From NCBI GenBank assembly GCA_944470555.2, contig OX104128.1, positions 2,604,001 through 2,668,000 on the forward strand: 64,000 nt of DNA. Reading direction: 5' to 3'. The position numbers were made by a program, and so were the translations under genes. The notes beneath the pieces were generated by a model. The model had not been told where the DNA came from. It did no database searches and was given only the letters and a program-made list of their open reading frames with translations. Position 1 is the stretch's first letter, and each line of letters starts with the position of its first letter. This document shows, piece after piece, positions 31,474-42,648 of this stretch. The DNA comes from Heterobilharzia americana. Taxonomy: Eukaryota; Platyhelminthes; Trematoda; Strigeidida; Schistosomatidae.

Positions 31474-34380
31474 TTAAGATGAGGATAATGTGTGTATACA
31501 TCTGCGCCACTGACTTCGGTTCTGAGCCATATCACCTAGGGTCTCCAACCACTGGTTCCTCTTGTCCCGTGGACCCCAACCACCTAGTCTGCATCGTCCT
31601 ACATGGCTTAAACCAACAGTCAGAGACTTCATACATTGGTGCCATGTTTTAGTCTGGCCACCTCGGGCCTTTTTCCAGCCTGAACCCACCTCAGCCAACA
31701 TTGTGTGACGAGGCAATCGGTGACTAGGCATACGTAGTACGTGTCCCAACCATCTCAGTCGATGAAGGTTCACAACCTCGTCGACTGACTTACCTCTTCT
31801 CCCTAAAACTCTACACCTAACTTCTGCATTACTCACATGGTGACACCACGGAATACGTCCTATACTACGAAGGCAACGGTGGTCAAACACCTGAAACCTT
31901 TTTGTATCCTCCACTTTCAATGGCCATGTTTCACAGCCATACAGTAGAACAGAGCGGACTGCTGTGCAGTACACGCGACCCTTAATAGACAAACGAATAT
32001 CACGGCGGCGCCATAGGTGGCGCAAATTGGCAAAAGCCAATCGAGCCTTTTGTATCCGTGCAGAAATCTCATCGGCAACTAACCCACCGGAGTTGATCCT
32101 ACTTCCCAGGTAAGTGAAGTGGTCAACACACTCAACCACTTCACTCTCTATTGTTAACCGCGGTACCGCTGAAGACCAGTCCTGGAGCAAAAATTTGCAT
32201 TTGGGTGGTGAAAATCGCATCCCAAACATTCTCAAATTCCCACTCAAAGTGTTCAGAAGACTCTGCATCTTGTCAGCGTCTTCACCTAACAGGACTATGT
32301 CATCTGCATATTCTAGATCTAAGGAAAATTCACCTGTGATCGGGTCAACGTCTTTGTAATTAGGTGACGAGAGGGAAACCTCCATAAGAATATCTATGAT
32401 AAAATTAAATAAGAATGGGGATAGTGGGCATCCTTGACGGACACCACTTGATGAGTATAGCTCCCTGGACAACTCACCATAGGCTCTAACATGCCCACAA
32501 GTGTTCGAGTAGAGAGCTTTCAATAAGGTGATGTACTTACTAGGCACGCCTTTCAGTGACAGACACTGCCATAAGACTTCTCGATCAACGGAGTCAAATG
32601 CCGCCTTCAGGTCGAGAAATACAGCTATTGTCGGGCGTCTGTAAGCATGCCTATGTTCCAGGACCTGGCGCAGTGTGAATATTTGGTCGATACATCCACG
32701 GCCAGGTCTAAAGCCTGCCTGGTTTTCTCGGGCTTGCTGTTCCCGAGCTCCACTCAGGCGTCGGAGAATTATAGAACTTAGGATCTTAGACACTATGTTT
32801 GTCAGGCTGATTCCTCTGTGGTTATCACAAGAGGACTTCTCGCCTTTCTTGAAGACTGGGATGATCAGTGACTTAGACCAGTCGGAGGGGATCGTATTTG
32901 ATTCCCATATACTGGCTAACACTTCCGTTAGCCTGACTAAGAGAACTCTACCACCATTCTTGTATACCTCAGCAGGTAGTCCGTCTGGTCCTGCTGCCCT
33001 TCCCCGTTTCAGGCTACCTACCGCTTTCTCAACTTCTTCTAGTGTTGGGGGACCTGTCTCTATGTCCCATTCAGGGTCCGACTGGATAGCGGGCAGCGCA
33101 ATGGTGGCTGGAGGCCAGTTAAACTGTTCCTCAAAGTGTCCCAGTCGCCTTCCCTGCGAGTGAATCGCCGATCCGTCCTTCTCCGCTATAACCTCACTAA
33201 CTGTTGTTGACCATTTCCCCCCAGTCTCCTTAATAAGTCTAAATAACTGTCTACTGTTACCGATCGCCGCTGCCTTTTCCATCTCTTTAGCCTTTGCTGC
33301 CCACCACTGTTCACGATCGTTGCGCAGACTTTTCGTCAGTTTATTTTTAAGTTGCGCTCGCTCTTCATTGTACTCAGAGCCTGCAGGGATGCATTCACGT
33401 GCATCCATTAGTTTGGAAGAAGCTGCTGATATCCACTGGCTCTTTTTAGCCATTATCTTGGAGTCGGCTACAGTCTCCAGTGCTGCTTTTACAGTAGACT
33501 GAAGATGGCACCAAGCTTCTTCTGGATGAGTGACAGTCTTTTGTTCCGATAACTGCCTAGCCAACTTCTCACTGAACACGGCTTTGGTGTTTTCGTTGTC
33601 CAGCAGAACTCGTAGTGGTTTTGTTGCCAAATTTTTTCTACGTCCATTGAGACGCAGGCATATACGTGCTCGGACCAACGCATGATCGCTGTCCAAACAC
33701 GTACTCCAGAAGGAGCGGCAGTCTTCCACCGATCCTCTCCAGCGATGACTAATAGCAATGTGGTCTATCTGTGTCCATCGCTGAGTCGAGCTCGGTGGAC
33801 GCCAGGTCAGACAGTGCCTTTCTTTATGTCTGAAATTTGTGCTGGCTAAAAATAGGCGGTTATCTGAGCATAGTTGTAATAGGCGATCACCGTTATCTGT
33901 ACGTTCAGCTGGGATTCCGAAAGTGCCACCTAAGTGCCTTTCTGCCTCACTCAGTCTACCCACCTGTGCGTTGAGGTCACCTGCAACAACCACTACGTCC
34001 GAACGTTTGGCTTTCGAGAGGAGGTTAGACAGTTTATGGTAGAACTCGTCCTTCACTTCATCCGAACTACAGTCAGTGGGTGCGTAAGCAGAGATTACAA
34101 AGAGACAACGGCGAGTCTCACTATTCCTTTTAGTTCTCACTGTGCCGTTCAGCCTCATAGCGCAGAGGCGACTATCAACTGGGATCCAGTCTAGTAGTGA
34201 GTTTTCTGCCCTGGTGCTTAATGCTATACCTACACCTGCAAGACCACGAGAGCTAGCTATCGAATCTCCAGAAACTCGAAGGGTGAATTTTGCAGATTCA
34301 CCAGATTGGTCAGGAGAGGTCAGGTGAATAACCACACTTGGGTCCTGTATGCGTGTCTCACAAACACAGCACACATCCAT
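31474..34380 (-). CDS. RTE endonuclease-reverse transcriptase, 968 codons open
   Basis: The replication protein of the element: APE-like endonuclease plus reverse transcriptase. Endonuclease motifs in order: ETR (8-10), SAYAPTD (97-103), catalytic GDLNAQVG (134-141), QIDHI (204-208), SDHALV (231-236). RT motifs: AAGPDG (462-467), IPVFKKGE (507-514), FLDLKAAFDSVD (588-599), GVRQGCPLSPFLFN (646-659), the YADD active site (691-694), then LLYGCETWPLK (812-822) and a W-x-G-H C-terminal region. The first endonuclease strand (GAFNVRTL) lies just upstream (about 34450) in another frame, so one base has been gained or lost near 34378. All catalytic residues I checked are present, but the N-terminal break probably disables this copy. 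Confidence 0.9.
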   Translation of the reverse strand: MDVCCVCETRIQDPSVVIHLTSPDQSGESAKFTLRVSGDSIASSRGLAGVGIALSTRAENSLLDWIPVDSRLCAMRLNGTVRTKRNSETRRCLFVISAYAPTDCSSDEVKDEFYHKLSNLLSKAKRSDVVVVAGDLNAQVGRLSEAERHLGGTFGIPAERTDNGDRLLQLCSDNRLFLASTNFRHKERHCLTWRPPSSTQRWTQIDHIAISHRWRGSVEDCRSFWSTCLDSDHALVRARICLRLNGRRKNLATKPLRVLLDNENTKAVFSEKLARQLSEQKTVTHPEEAWCHLQSTVKAALETVADSKIMAKKSQWISAASSKLMDARECIPAGSEYNEERAQLKNKLTKSLRNDREQWWAAKAKEMEKAAAIGNSRQLFRLIKETGGKWSTTVSEVIAEKDGSAIHSQGRRLGHFEEQFNWPPATIALPAIQSDPEWDIETGPPTLEEVEKAVGSLKRGRAAGPDGLPAEVYKNGGRVLLVRLTEVLASIWESNTIPSDWSKSLIIPVFKKGEKSSCDNHRGISLTNIVSKILSSIILRRLSGAREQQARENQAGFRPGRGCIDQIFTLRQVLEHRHAYRRPTIAVFLDLKAAFDSVDREVLWQCLSLKGVPSKYITLLKALYSNTCGHVRAYGELSRELYSSSGVRQGCPLSPFLFNFIIDILMEVSLSSPNYKDVDPITGEFSLDLEYADDIVLLGEDADKMQSLLNTLSGNLRMFGMRFSPPKCKFLLQDWSSAVPRLTIESEVVECVDHFTYLGSRINSGGLVADEISARIQKARLAFANLRHLWRRRDIRLSIKGRVYCTAVRSVLLYGCETWPLKVEDTKRFQVFDHRCLRSIGRIPWCHHVSNAEVRCRVLGRRGKSVDEVVNLHRLRWLGHVLRMPSHRLPRHTMLAEVGSGWKKARGGQTKTWHQCMKSLTVGLSHVGRCRLGGWGPRDKRNQWLETLGDMAQNRSQWRRCIHTLSSS

Positions 34381-34885
34381 GCCCGAGTTGCTAGAGTCTT
34401 TGCCAACGAAGCCTGTTGGCCAATTTGACGGAGGGTGCGGACATTGAAGGCTCCAATATGTAATTTGGAGCGTGGTTTAAGGAGACCAGGGATGCTGTTC
34501 TGTGGACTCAGATCGTTGTCGAAGGCTGCAGAGGTAGGAGAAATTGAAGATGATGCAGCATCATTAATTAAGAGACGTGAAGGAAGATTAGAAGGTAATG
34601 ATGGAGGAGGAGGATAGCAGTCAGAAGAAACTTGGGTGCTGACAGAGTTGTGAGGGCGGTTGACACTTCCCGGCTGCCCACACCGTGGAAGGCTATTTCT
34701 TCTTAAGGTACCTGAAAGAGATTTGTGTGACCGCAGAGCCCATCGGACATCTGCTTGAGGCCTGTCACACCCAGCCTTTTGAGTATGATTATTTTGAATT
34801 TTTGTATTTTTGGGGCCGGATGGTCGAAAGGAAACGACAAGTGAACCAACACCGCCGGCCCGGCAGACCGTGGGGCGTGGTGGAG
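34381..34885 (-). CDS. Upstream open frame of the RTE element, frameshifted
   Basis: Reading leftward from about 34885, one frame stays open for about 170 codons to the frame break at 34378. It includes a P/S-rich stretch (CYPPPPSLPSN) and ends with KLHIGAFNVRTLRQIGQQASL, the true start of the endonuclease fold. I found no ATG in this frame. It is probably the N-terminal extension of the main protein, as many RTE and CR1 elements have a leader region here. Confidence 0.5.
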
Positions 34886-35210
34886 TGTGTTATTTTTGGG
34901 GCCGACCTTTTCTAACCCCCCCTTCCACTGAGAAGGCAGCATCAGCTTGGCACTGCTGGTCATCCAAGGGAAACACCTTACTGCTGTCACACCCCATCCA
35001 GCTAGCAGCAGTACGACTTCGCCCTCAGACCCCCATCATAGTGTAGCAATTTACACTATACGGTAACTGCTTTTCGTCTAACCACTACCCAACAGACCTT
35101 TCTGGTATGGTAGGACCTCGAGGGAACAAGCGTTCCACCAGCATAGCTCGTTGGGTCATTGTGATATGCAAGCCCGACCACCACGTCAAGGTAGCAGCTA
35201 TCGGTCGGGC

Positions 35211-35240
35211 ATGTATATATATATATATATATATATATAT
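35211..35240. repeat. (AT)n microsatellite at the RTE 5' junction
   Basis: About 14 AT repeats abut the 5' end of the RTE element; the 3' flank has a shorter version. Confidence 0.9.
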
Positions 35241-35467
35241 TCTTGATCTTTAACAGAAGCTGTGGTCTACATGGCCAGACGTTCAGGAAGATCTTGTCCT
35301 GATTCTCTAAACTAATCGCTATAGTGATCAAATCACATTCAGAGCTCAAACTCTACGAAATTCGTAACGACCAAATGTTCTGATCATCTATAATTCTATT
35401 GCGTTTATCTGAAATAGTGTTTAAGTAGTCAAAGTGAAAAGGTAATTTCATTCATGAAAAACAAAAC

Positions 35468-35473
35468 TTTATT
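35468..35473 (-). promoter_or_regulatory. Poly(A) signal of the lectin-like gene
   Basis: AATAAA on the minus strand, about 65 bp after the stop codon at 35537. Confidence 0.7.
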
Positions 35474-35536
35474 TAGCACAAAAGCTTTGTTCTCATGAAG
35501 TCAGTTATTTATTATCCACTGCCTCACCTCCTTAAA

Positions 35537-35871
35537 CTATGTCACTGTACCTGGTCGATTTTTCCCCGATGCTCGAAGATTTTTGATTCGTCCATTTGAA
35601 ATTCTTTGATAACCACTATTCACTAATGCTTCTTTATAACTTTCTCTTGCAAAGCTACCACCACCAGCAGCACGGTTGAATACTGAATCAGTTAGAATAT
35701 CTAATTTTCCATCTGTTTCACATTGTGATGATATTTCAGAACTTTGTGACCAAACATTAATTCCATCTATCACATTTTGTCTACGCTTCATCTTTTGAGC
35801 TAAACGTCTATATCGAACCGCCAAAATTATTGTACTTGTAATCAAAATTATCGTGATTACTCCTGAACATA
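35537..35871 (-). CDS. C-type-lectin-like type I membrane protein, exon 3
   Basis: Final exon after a minus-strand tatctgtatatag. Joined in phase 1 to exon 2 it completes a hydrophobic span, LLFYISVICSGVITIILI followed by TSTIILAV, then a basic stop-transfer RYRRLAQKMKRR. The 90-residue cytoplasmic tail is rich in S, G and N and ends GYQRISNGRIKNLRASGKNRPGTVT with a TAG stop. YQRI fits the YxxPhi endocytosis signal. The phase match and the way the splice lengthens the span support the model. Confidence 0.8.
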
Positions 35872-35944
35872 CTATATACAGATACGTAAAGAAGTTAAAC
35901 ATAAACGTTATTGTAAGAGTAAAACTTCGGCAGAGTAGTAGATT

Positions 35945-36072
35945 CGTTTATTTGATATAGCACACAGTGATACACTATCTTTCTCTGAGTGACATTTTGA
36001 GCAATAAATTCCGTTTGAAACGTTATCCAGTAGATAATACTGTATCACTATGTACTATATCATCAAATAAGC
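35945..36072. repeat. Small inverted-repeat element (about 130 bp)
   Basis: The ends 'ttatttgatatag' and 'ctatatcatcaaataa' extend to about 30-bp imperfect inverted repeats around a centre of roughly 60 bp. The right half resembles 48440-48500, downstream of the Penelope-like remnant, so it may be a solo end of that element rather than a MITE. Confidence 0.45.
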
Positions 36073-36116
36073 AATTTAGTACAGAATAAACGTTAATAAC
36101 TAAGGAACTCAAATCG

Positions 36117-36290
36117 CAGTATAGTATTCATCATGGAGTGATATCAGTTACAATACCTGTGAGCACCGGACATCCGTTTCATTCACTAACCATTTCAACA
36201 GAAATTGAATTCAAGACATTCAGGTCTCACGATGAGCGTGCTATGATTCAACCACTTGGTCGAAATCCAGCGGTCCACATTTTCGATCCG
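36117..36290 (-). mobile_element. Hammerhead SINE, second family, decayed
   Basis: Keeps the 'tagtattcatcatgga' arm and 'gagcaccggaca' wording, but the hammerhead core is lost ('tttcattcactaacc'). Confidence 0.5.
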
Positions 36291-36604
36291 GAAACCAGCA
36301 AACTACATTCGAATTAACTATTATTATTCTATACCTTTCAAAACACACTTTTTCTTATTTCTACATACCTATCTTACTCATCTAAACGCATGGTGTGAGC
36401 ATGATAATGATTTACAAATTTATTGTCTGAAACTATTCCCTCAAAAATTGTGTGTACGTAAACGGTGGTAGATAGATATCTTTCGTCGGGGATGATAGTG
36501 GAGTTGTGCCTTAGTGGTTTAGGGAGATGACTACCAGCTGGTGAATCAAGAGTTCGAACTGCGACCTACCTACCGAGGTTAGGGCAGCTGGCTGTTTACA
36601 GTGA

Positions 36605-38170
36605 CGAAAGTACAAGGTAGTGTGTGTGGGGGAGAGGCCTGCTTTTCTGATCATTCCAATCTATAAGAAGGGAGAGAAATCTTGTTGTGACAACCATAGG
36701 GAAATTAGTCTGACTAAGACTGTGTCCAAGATCCTGGGATCTATAGTTACCCGATACCAGACGAGCTCGAGAAAACCATGCATGTTTCAAACCTGGAAGA
36801 GAGTACATCGACCATATTTTCATCATCCGACAAGTTCTACAACGCAGGCATACCTACCTGTCAATGGCCGACATCTGTTACATTTCTTGACCAAAAGGCG
36901 TCATATGACTTTGTCGACCGTGATGTGATGCGACAGTGTCTGACTGTTAAAGGAGTATCCAGCAAGTATTGTAACCCTGATTAAAGTTCTCTACTCGAAC
37001 TCACGCAGCAGTCTTAGAGCTAATGGAGACTTATCATGTGAATTGACCGCAACCAGAGGTGTCCGCCAGTGATGCACAATGTCATCATTCCGATTCAACT
37101 TCGTTATAGACGTACTAATGGACATGACCTTGGATATGAGTGAATTCACAGGGATCGATCTACTCTCTGAAGATCATCTGGTTGACTTAAAGTATGCAGA
37201 TGATATTGTCCTGCTAGGCTAGGTGAAGACGCTGATAAAATCCAGGATCTGAACGCGTTGACCGAAAATCTGTCCATGATTCGCGTGCGATTCGCATCTA
37301 GCACATACAGGATGATGCTCTGAAACTGATCAGCTGCAAGTACTCCCAGTTTAATGATAGGAAGTGAAGTGGTGGAATGTGTCAACCACTTCGCTTACTT
37401 GGAGGGGTTGCATCAGCCCGAACGAAGTGGTTGCTGATGAAATTCCAATTCGGATACACAAAGCCTATTTGGCGCTTGCCAACTTGCGTCACCTATGGAG
37501 CCGACTGGCGAGGTATCCGACTACCTAGCAAAAGACGAGTATACCTCGCGGCAATTCATTCTCTCCTGTAGTACATCTGTGAAATATGGCCTATTAAAGA
37601 AGACATGAAGTAGTTGCTGATGTTTGACCAGAGGTGTCCTCGTAGCATTGCTCGCATTTGGTAGAATCACCGTATGAGCAATGTTGAGGTCAAGAGAAGG
37701 GTACTAAGCAAGTCGATTGATGAGGTTGTGTATCTTTATCGGCAGAGATGGCTTAGACATATACTGCACATGCTGAGCCACCACCTCGACGTGACATGCC
37801 ATCGAAAGTTGGATTAGGTTGGAAGAGGGTTCAGAGTGACCAGACCAACATGTGACACCAGTCCATGAAGTCTCTTACTGTTGGTCAGAGTCGTTTGGGG
37901 GGATGTAGACTGCTTAGTTGAGGTCCCCGAGATGAAAGGATTCAGTAGTTGAAGACTCTTGATGCCATAGTTGAAAATCGGTCACAACGGCGCAGATGTA
38001 TTCACTCCTTGATATCTTCCAAAGCTTAAATATTCGCACTAATCATTATTTTCACATTTTTTATTCTCTTACACTATTTTATCTACTTTGATATTAGTCT
38101 TTTCCTGTTCTTCATGTATTACTGTTTAGTGCGACAACTTGAGCCGATGCACCCGTATCGGAGGTTCAAC
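36605..38170 (+). mobile_element. Old RTE family A-related copy inside the lectin-like gene
   Basis: Decayed RT domain: LIIPIYKKGEKSCCDNHREISLTK at about 36648-36720, DQKASYDFVDRDV at about 36890, LKYADDIVL-like at about 37190, then C-terminal region and 3' UTR with 'cttgagccgatgcac'. Many frameshifts. In the second intron of the minus-strand gene, in the opposite orientation. Confidence 0.7.
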
Positions 38171-38677
38171 GGTCACCAACCAGGTCGTAAGTATCATTAT
38201 CCGTCACACAATATGTGTGACTGATTGCCTACTGCACGAATGTGCAGAAGGTGGCTTGAAACAAATCTCTCTCTCATTTGAACATTGAATTTACATCTGT
38301 TTGGAAGATGAAAGACACCTAATAGTTGATAATTAAAGTTAATTTACTGACAACTTTCATTCTTCCTGGTCATTCACTACGAAATTGGAAGTAATGTGGG
38401 TTATCCTGAAGACAATTTACTTTATGTTTTCTTCTCCAAGTACTCAACTTTAACTTGTGCTCAACGAAATCTTATTCTTGATATCACTGAAGTTAGTGCT
38501 GATGATGTCGTCTAGCAAGGCGATGAAAGCTTCACGATTAAACAACCCAGCTCAGAGAACACAATACAACCAAGACCATCCACCTGAGCTACAAAATATT
38601 CTCCATCATGGGGTGATTTTATCACTTCTACATAATGTCTAAATGATTTACAGTAATTTTTAGAGAAATATACTTAC
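38171..38677. other. Lectin-like gene intron 2, start
   Basis: Contains fourth-family SINE wording at about 38195-38265 ('cgtcacacaatatgtgtgactgattgcctactg'). Otherwise nothing is recognised. Confidence 0.4.
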
Positions 38678-38924
38678 TCACTGAAATATAAAATAAAAGT
38701 TGTCTAATACATATATGATCTTGTCGAAATTCAGCTTTCTGCTTTAGATCAAGAATCCATGTTGGCAATGTACCGAATCGTTGATCATCTGTTAAACTGC
38801 ATAAATGTGAATAGGAATCAACATCAGGATTCATGATGTTACCAGGATCCATATCAAATTTACAAACGAGTAAGTTAGCAGGAGTTAAACAACTTTTTAC
38901 AGCAGATGATTCAGCTAACTGTAA
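38678..38924 (-). CDS. C-type-lectin-like type I membrane protein, exon 2
   Basis: Minus-strand exon from tattcttcag to GTAAGT, 247 bp, entered in phase 0 and left in phase 1. It begins LQLAESSAVKSCLTPANLLVCKF, which supplies the last two cysteines of the lectin-like fold (C in KSCLT, C in LVCKF). A roughly 50-residue stalk (MDPGNIMNPDVDSYSHLCSLT...) follows and leads into the membrane span. A second donor, four bases earlier, would end in phase 0 and not match exon 3. Confidence 0.8.
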
Positions 38925-39349
38925 CTGAAGAATATTTTTGAAAAAAAAATACAACAATTGATCAATTTAACTTGAGTATTTTTGTTGACAAAAAACTTAA
39001 AAATTGTTTATCAGAAATAACAGAAATACATGAAATATTATCTGACTGACTGCATACTTCTCTAGTACCATATACATTTATTGGTTCTCATATCAATGAA
39101 GGATGAACTAATAGAATTGTTATTTTCACCAAATTGAGTTCAATGATAGTACAATATGATCGGGGTATTAAACTGCTGAAAAGTTTTGATTTCTCTTCGG
39201 ATCAGCTTGATCATCAAACAGTGTACAATTCCATTCTAAAAATACTAATTGAAAAACTTATTGATAATGTTTCCGACTACAGTAACGAGCAATGCAGCTC
39301 TGAAATTCACTACAAATCCTTCATTGCTTGCGATTTCTCCTCTAGGTAT
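38925..39349. other. Lectin-like gene intron 1, right part of RTE-free stretch
   Basis: AT-rich. The frame at 39134-39409 has no supporting motif before it runs into the RTE copy. Confidence 0.35.
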
Positions 39350-40704
39350 TCATATGCCTACACTAGCTGTATTTCTAGACCTGAGGATGGTGGCATTCGA
39401 CTCCGTTGATCGAAAAGTCTTATGACACTGTCTCTCACTGAAAGGCGTGCCTAGTAAGTACATCACCTTATTGAAACCTCTCTACTTGAACACTTGTGGG
39501 CGAGTTAGAGCCTATGGTGAGATGTCCAGGGAGCTATGCTTATCGAGTGGTGTCCATCAAGGGTGCCAACTCTCACCATTCTTATTCAATTTTATCATAG
39601 ATGTTCTTATGGAGTTCTCCCTCTCGCCACAAGGTTACACAGACGTTGACCTAATCACAGAATTTTCGTTAGACCTAGAATATGCAGATGACACAGCCCT
39701 GTTAGGTGAAGACGCTGACAAGATGCAGAGTCTTCTGAACACTTTAAGTGGCAATTTGAGAATGTTTAGGATGCGGTTCTCACTATCCGAACGCAAATTT
39801 TTGCTCCAGGATTGGTCTTGAGCGGTGCCACAGCCAACAATAGAGAGTGAAGTGGTGAAGTGTGTCGACCACTTCACTTACCTGCGGATTAGGATCAGCC
39901 CTGGTGGGTCAGTGGCAGATGAAATCTCCGCACGGATACAAAAGGCTCGATTGGCTTTTGCCAATTTACCACACCTATGGCACCGCCGTGATATCCGTTT
40001 GTCTATTAAGGGTCGCATGTAATGCACAGCAGTCCGGTCTGTTCTACTGTGTATAGCTGTGAAATATGGCCATTGAAAGTGGAGGATACAAAAAGGTTCC
40101 AGGTGTTTGACCACCATTGCCTTCGTAGTATAGGCCGTATTCCGTGGTGTCACCATGTGAGTAATGCACAAGTCAGGAGTAGAGGCAAGTCAGTTGACGA
40201 GGTTATGAACCTTCATCGACTGAGATGGTTGGGACACGTACTACATATGTCTGGTCACCGATTGCCTCGTCATACAATGCAATGTTGGGTGAAGTAGGTC
40301 CAGGCTGGAGAAAGGCTTGAGGTGGCCAGACTAAAGCATGGCACCAATGTATGAAGTCTCCTCTGACTGTTGGTTTGAGCCATGTAGGGCGATGCAGACT
40401 AGGTGGCTGGGATCGGCGGGACAAGAGGAACCAGTAGTTGGAGACCCTAGGTGATATGGCTGAGAACCGATGTCAGTGGCGCAGATGTATACATACATTA
40501 TCCTCATCTTAACGAGGTTATACCGAATCTCACCATTTTATCATTCCTCCTTTCTTTCTTCTCGTACTTAATATTCTTTTGACTGCATTCTGTTATGTTC
40601 ATCTTTCACCTCACTACCTTTCTACTTGATGTATTGATATGAGGTGCGGCAAGTTGGACCGTTACGTGGTAATGCTTGGTTCTATGTGGATATTGATGAT
40701 GATA
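39350..40704 (+). mobile_element. RTE family A copy, RT domain to 3' end
   Basis: Starts in the RT palm (AVFLDLR...FDSVDRKV), has GVHQGCQLSPFLFNFIIDVLME at about 39550-39610 and LEYADDTALLGEDADKM at about 39676-39726, then the C-terminal region and a 3' UTR ending 'gatattgatgatgata'. Frameshifts at several points; more recent than the 36605 copy. Confidence 0.85.
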
Positions 40705-40889
40705 CCTTCCAGAGGATGGTTCCAGAATCCAACTTTGTATACTCACATCTCATCTTCTAACTGATTGTTAGAACGTATGCGCCTAAGTCAACCAACTATT
40801 TGAGGCATAGTTATACAATGACACTGAATCTAACTAAACATTTAAATTATTTCGGTATTTTTAGCGTAAATAAAATCCGTGGATCTCAT

Positions 40890-41990
40890 TATATTTATTA
40901 TTTGTCCTTTGGGTTTCTTGTAAAACATAGGGATTCAGTAGCACGCCTGTATTTCACTCTCTGCTCTGCAGTCTTTTCAATATGACTCCACAACTGCCCT
41001 GAAGCTTTCATTTCTTCCTCACACTATCTCCTCCATATCACCGTCGGACGCCCAATTCATTGTTTCCCCTTTGGATCCCACTCGACATCGTGGCCTGACG
41101 CGTGGTGTCCAAAAACGGTTTTCTCAGTGTATATCCAGTCCAATCAAATCCATTTGCATTTTCTCCTGCATATTTGTTGGGAGATAGGTTCTTGGTTGGT
41201 TCGTTGGCAGCCAGAGTTCCTTGTTGCTTATTCTTATTATTCTGGCCATGTGACCGACCTTCAGTGTCGAGTGAGCGTAGGGGGCAGCTCTTGATGTGAT
41301 GTTGTCTGCAGTTTGTTCGAAATGCTTTTCGTAACGCGCCAAATCTCTCAACCATGACATGAAAGCACTGATTCACTTGACTGACTTAATGTTGAAAGTC
41401 CGGATCTTCTTTACGCTATATACTGAGTGGAGTACAGTGCAGTAGATCTCCACATTGATTTCAGATTGATGAAGGCCTGTCTGCTTTTCCGATCCTGGCT
41501 TTGACGTCCTCATCAGTGCCGCCGCCTGTAGTAGAAACCGTGCTGTCTTGTCTAGATAGGTGAAAGAGACAACTTCCTTTAGATTTCTCCCGTTAATGGT
41601 AATTGGTGTTGGTTGTTGGTTGGGTATCTTCATCACCTCTATCTTCCCTACGTTCACTGAAGTCCAATCTTCGCTGCCCTGCCTCTTCTGCCAACTTGTT
41701 GGTTTTTGCCGTAGATCTTCGAGTTTGTATGACACTAGACATAAATCATTATCAGCGAAATCCAAATCTTCCAGGGGCGTTTTATCGGTCAACAACGTAT
41801 CCCCATCTTCTCGCTCATGATAGTTTGCTGCATGATCCACTTCGCCACAATCAGGAAGATCATCGGTGATAGTAGGCGGCAACTTTGTCTTACTTCTGTC
41901 TTCACTTCAAAGGCATCACTTAGCTTTTCATTGTAAATCACTTGGCACGTAGCATTATCATATATAAATGAGGTTGAAAAAGGTTTGTGG
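40890..41990 (-). mobile_element. RTE family B copy, 3' third
   Basis: Minus-strand piece from the RT region (MIFLI-like wording, LDFADNDLCLVSYKLEDL near 41720-41770) through KIPNQQPTPITINGRNLKEVVSFTYL to the tail 'ttattatttgtcc' at 40890. Frameshifts separate the open pieces. Confidence 0.8.
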
Positions 41991-42216
41991 TAATATTAAC
42001 TAATGCCACGGAAAACATGTAATGCTTCTACATGAAAATTAGCTGTCAACCACCTTCACAGTAAATCTTTTAGCAAGTCGGTATTTTAACTTAAGATATA
42101 TATATATGATATAAAAATACGATAATCGTATCCGATTGCCAATCACTTATCCATATATGTAATACAAAATGATACATTTAAAACTCTTTTAAAAAAAAGT
42201 GATAACACAGACTAAC

Positions 42217-42633
42217 TTGAGCTCCAGGAACTTTCTTCACAATTAAACACATTCTTTCACCACTTTCTATATTAGGATAATCCATTGTAGCTTCTAAAAT
42301 ATCGCCTAAGTAGAAAACAATACTATTATGTATCATGTTTGTAGACTGTGGATTGACTGATGAAATAATATGATCAGATTGTAGTGTTTTATAAAAATAA
42401 CGCATATCATTCACTCTTGGTAGTAGGCTATTTAACTTGGTACACATATCAGCTGCTTGAATCCAACTGTGTATAGATACATTCTTGTACCATGTAAAGT
42501 TGACTCTATTCCCATGTATTCCAACTCGTTCTACACGATAACCTTCAGGTTTTTCATTAGTTAATAAGCTTTCAATAGAAAATAATTTAATCAAGTATAT
42601 ATAAATAAGTAATTCTTGTATAATTTTCAGCAT
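42217..42633 (-). CDS. C-type-lectin-like type I membrane protein, exon 1
   Basis: First coding exon of a 332-residue protein (139 + 82 + 1 + 110). It starts with MLKIIQELLIYIYLIKLFS, a signal peptide; an upstream in-frame codon run in the same exon exists, but the acceptor (tttctcatctcag) at 42651-42649 leaves only a 15-bp leader before this ATG. The domain then shows W-x2-A-x3-C (SWIQAADMCTKL), SLLPRVNDMRYFYKTL, a YLGD strand and MCLIV, the first two conserved cysteines of the C-type lectin fold. No EPN, QPD or WND sugar-binding motif is visible, so calcium-dependent sugar binding is doubtful. The nearby acceptor could serve cis- or spliced-leader trans-splicing. It ends with VKKVPGAQ before GTTAGT in phase 0. 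Confidence 0.82.
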
Positions 42634-42648
42634 TATGTAATTGTGTAA

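Larger units (their letters stand above)
31284..35210 (-). mobile_element. RTE family A (SR2-like) retrotransposon, near-intact, 3.9 kb
   Basis: Minus-strand element with 5' leader (about 35210-34890), a long coding region, 3' UTR and terminal (ATGATG)n at 31284-31292. Both flanks carry 'catgtatatatat' (31271-31283 and from 35210), consistent with a target-site duplication in an (AT)-rich site. The length agrees with what I recall for the schistosome SR2/RTE-like element, which is why I call it SR2-like. It lies between PUS7 and the lectin-like gene, in the opposite direction to PUS7. Confidence 0.88.

Noticed and set aside
32675..33163. 162-codon plus-strand open frame
   Set aside because: Antisense shadow of the RTE family A reverse transcriptase.
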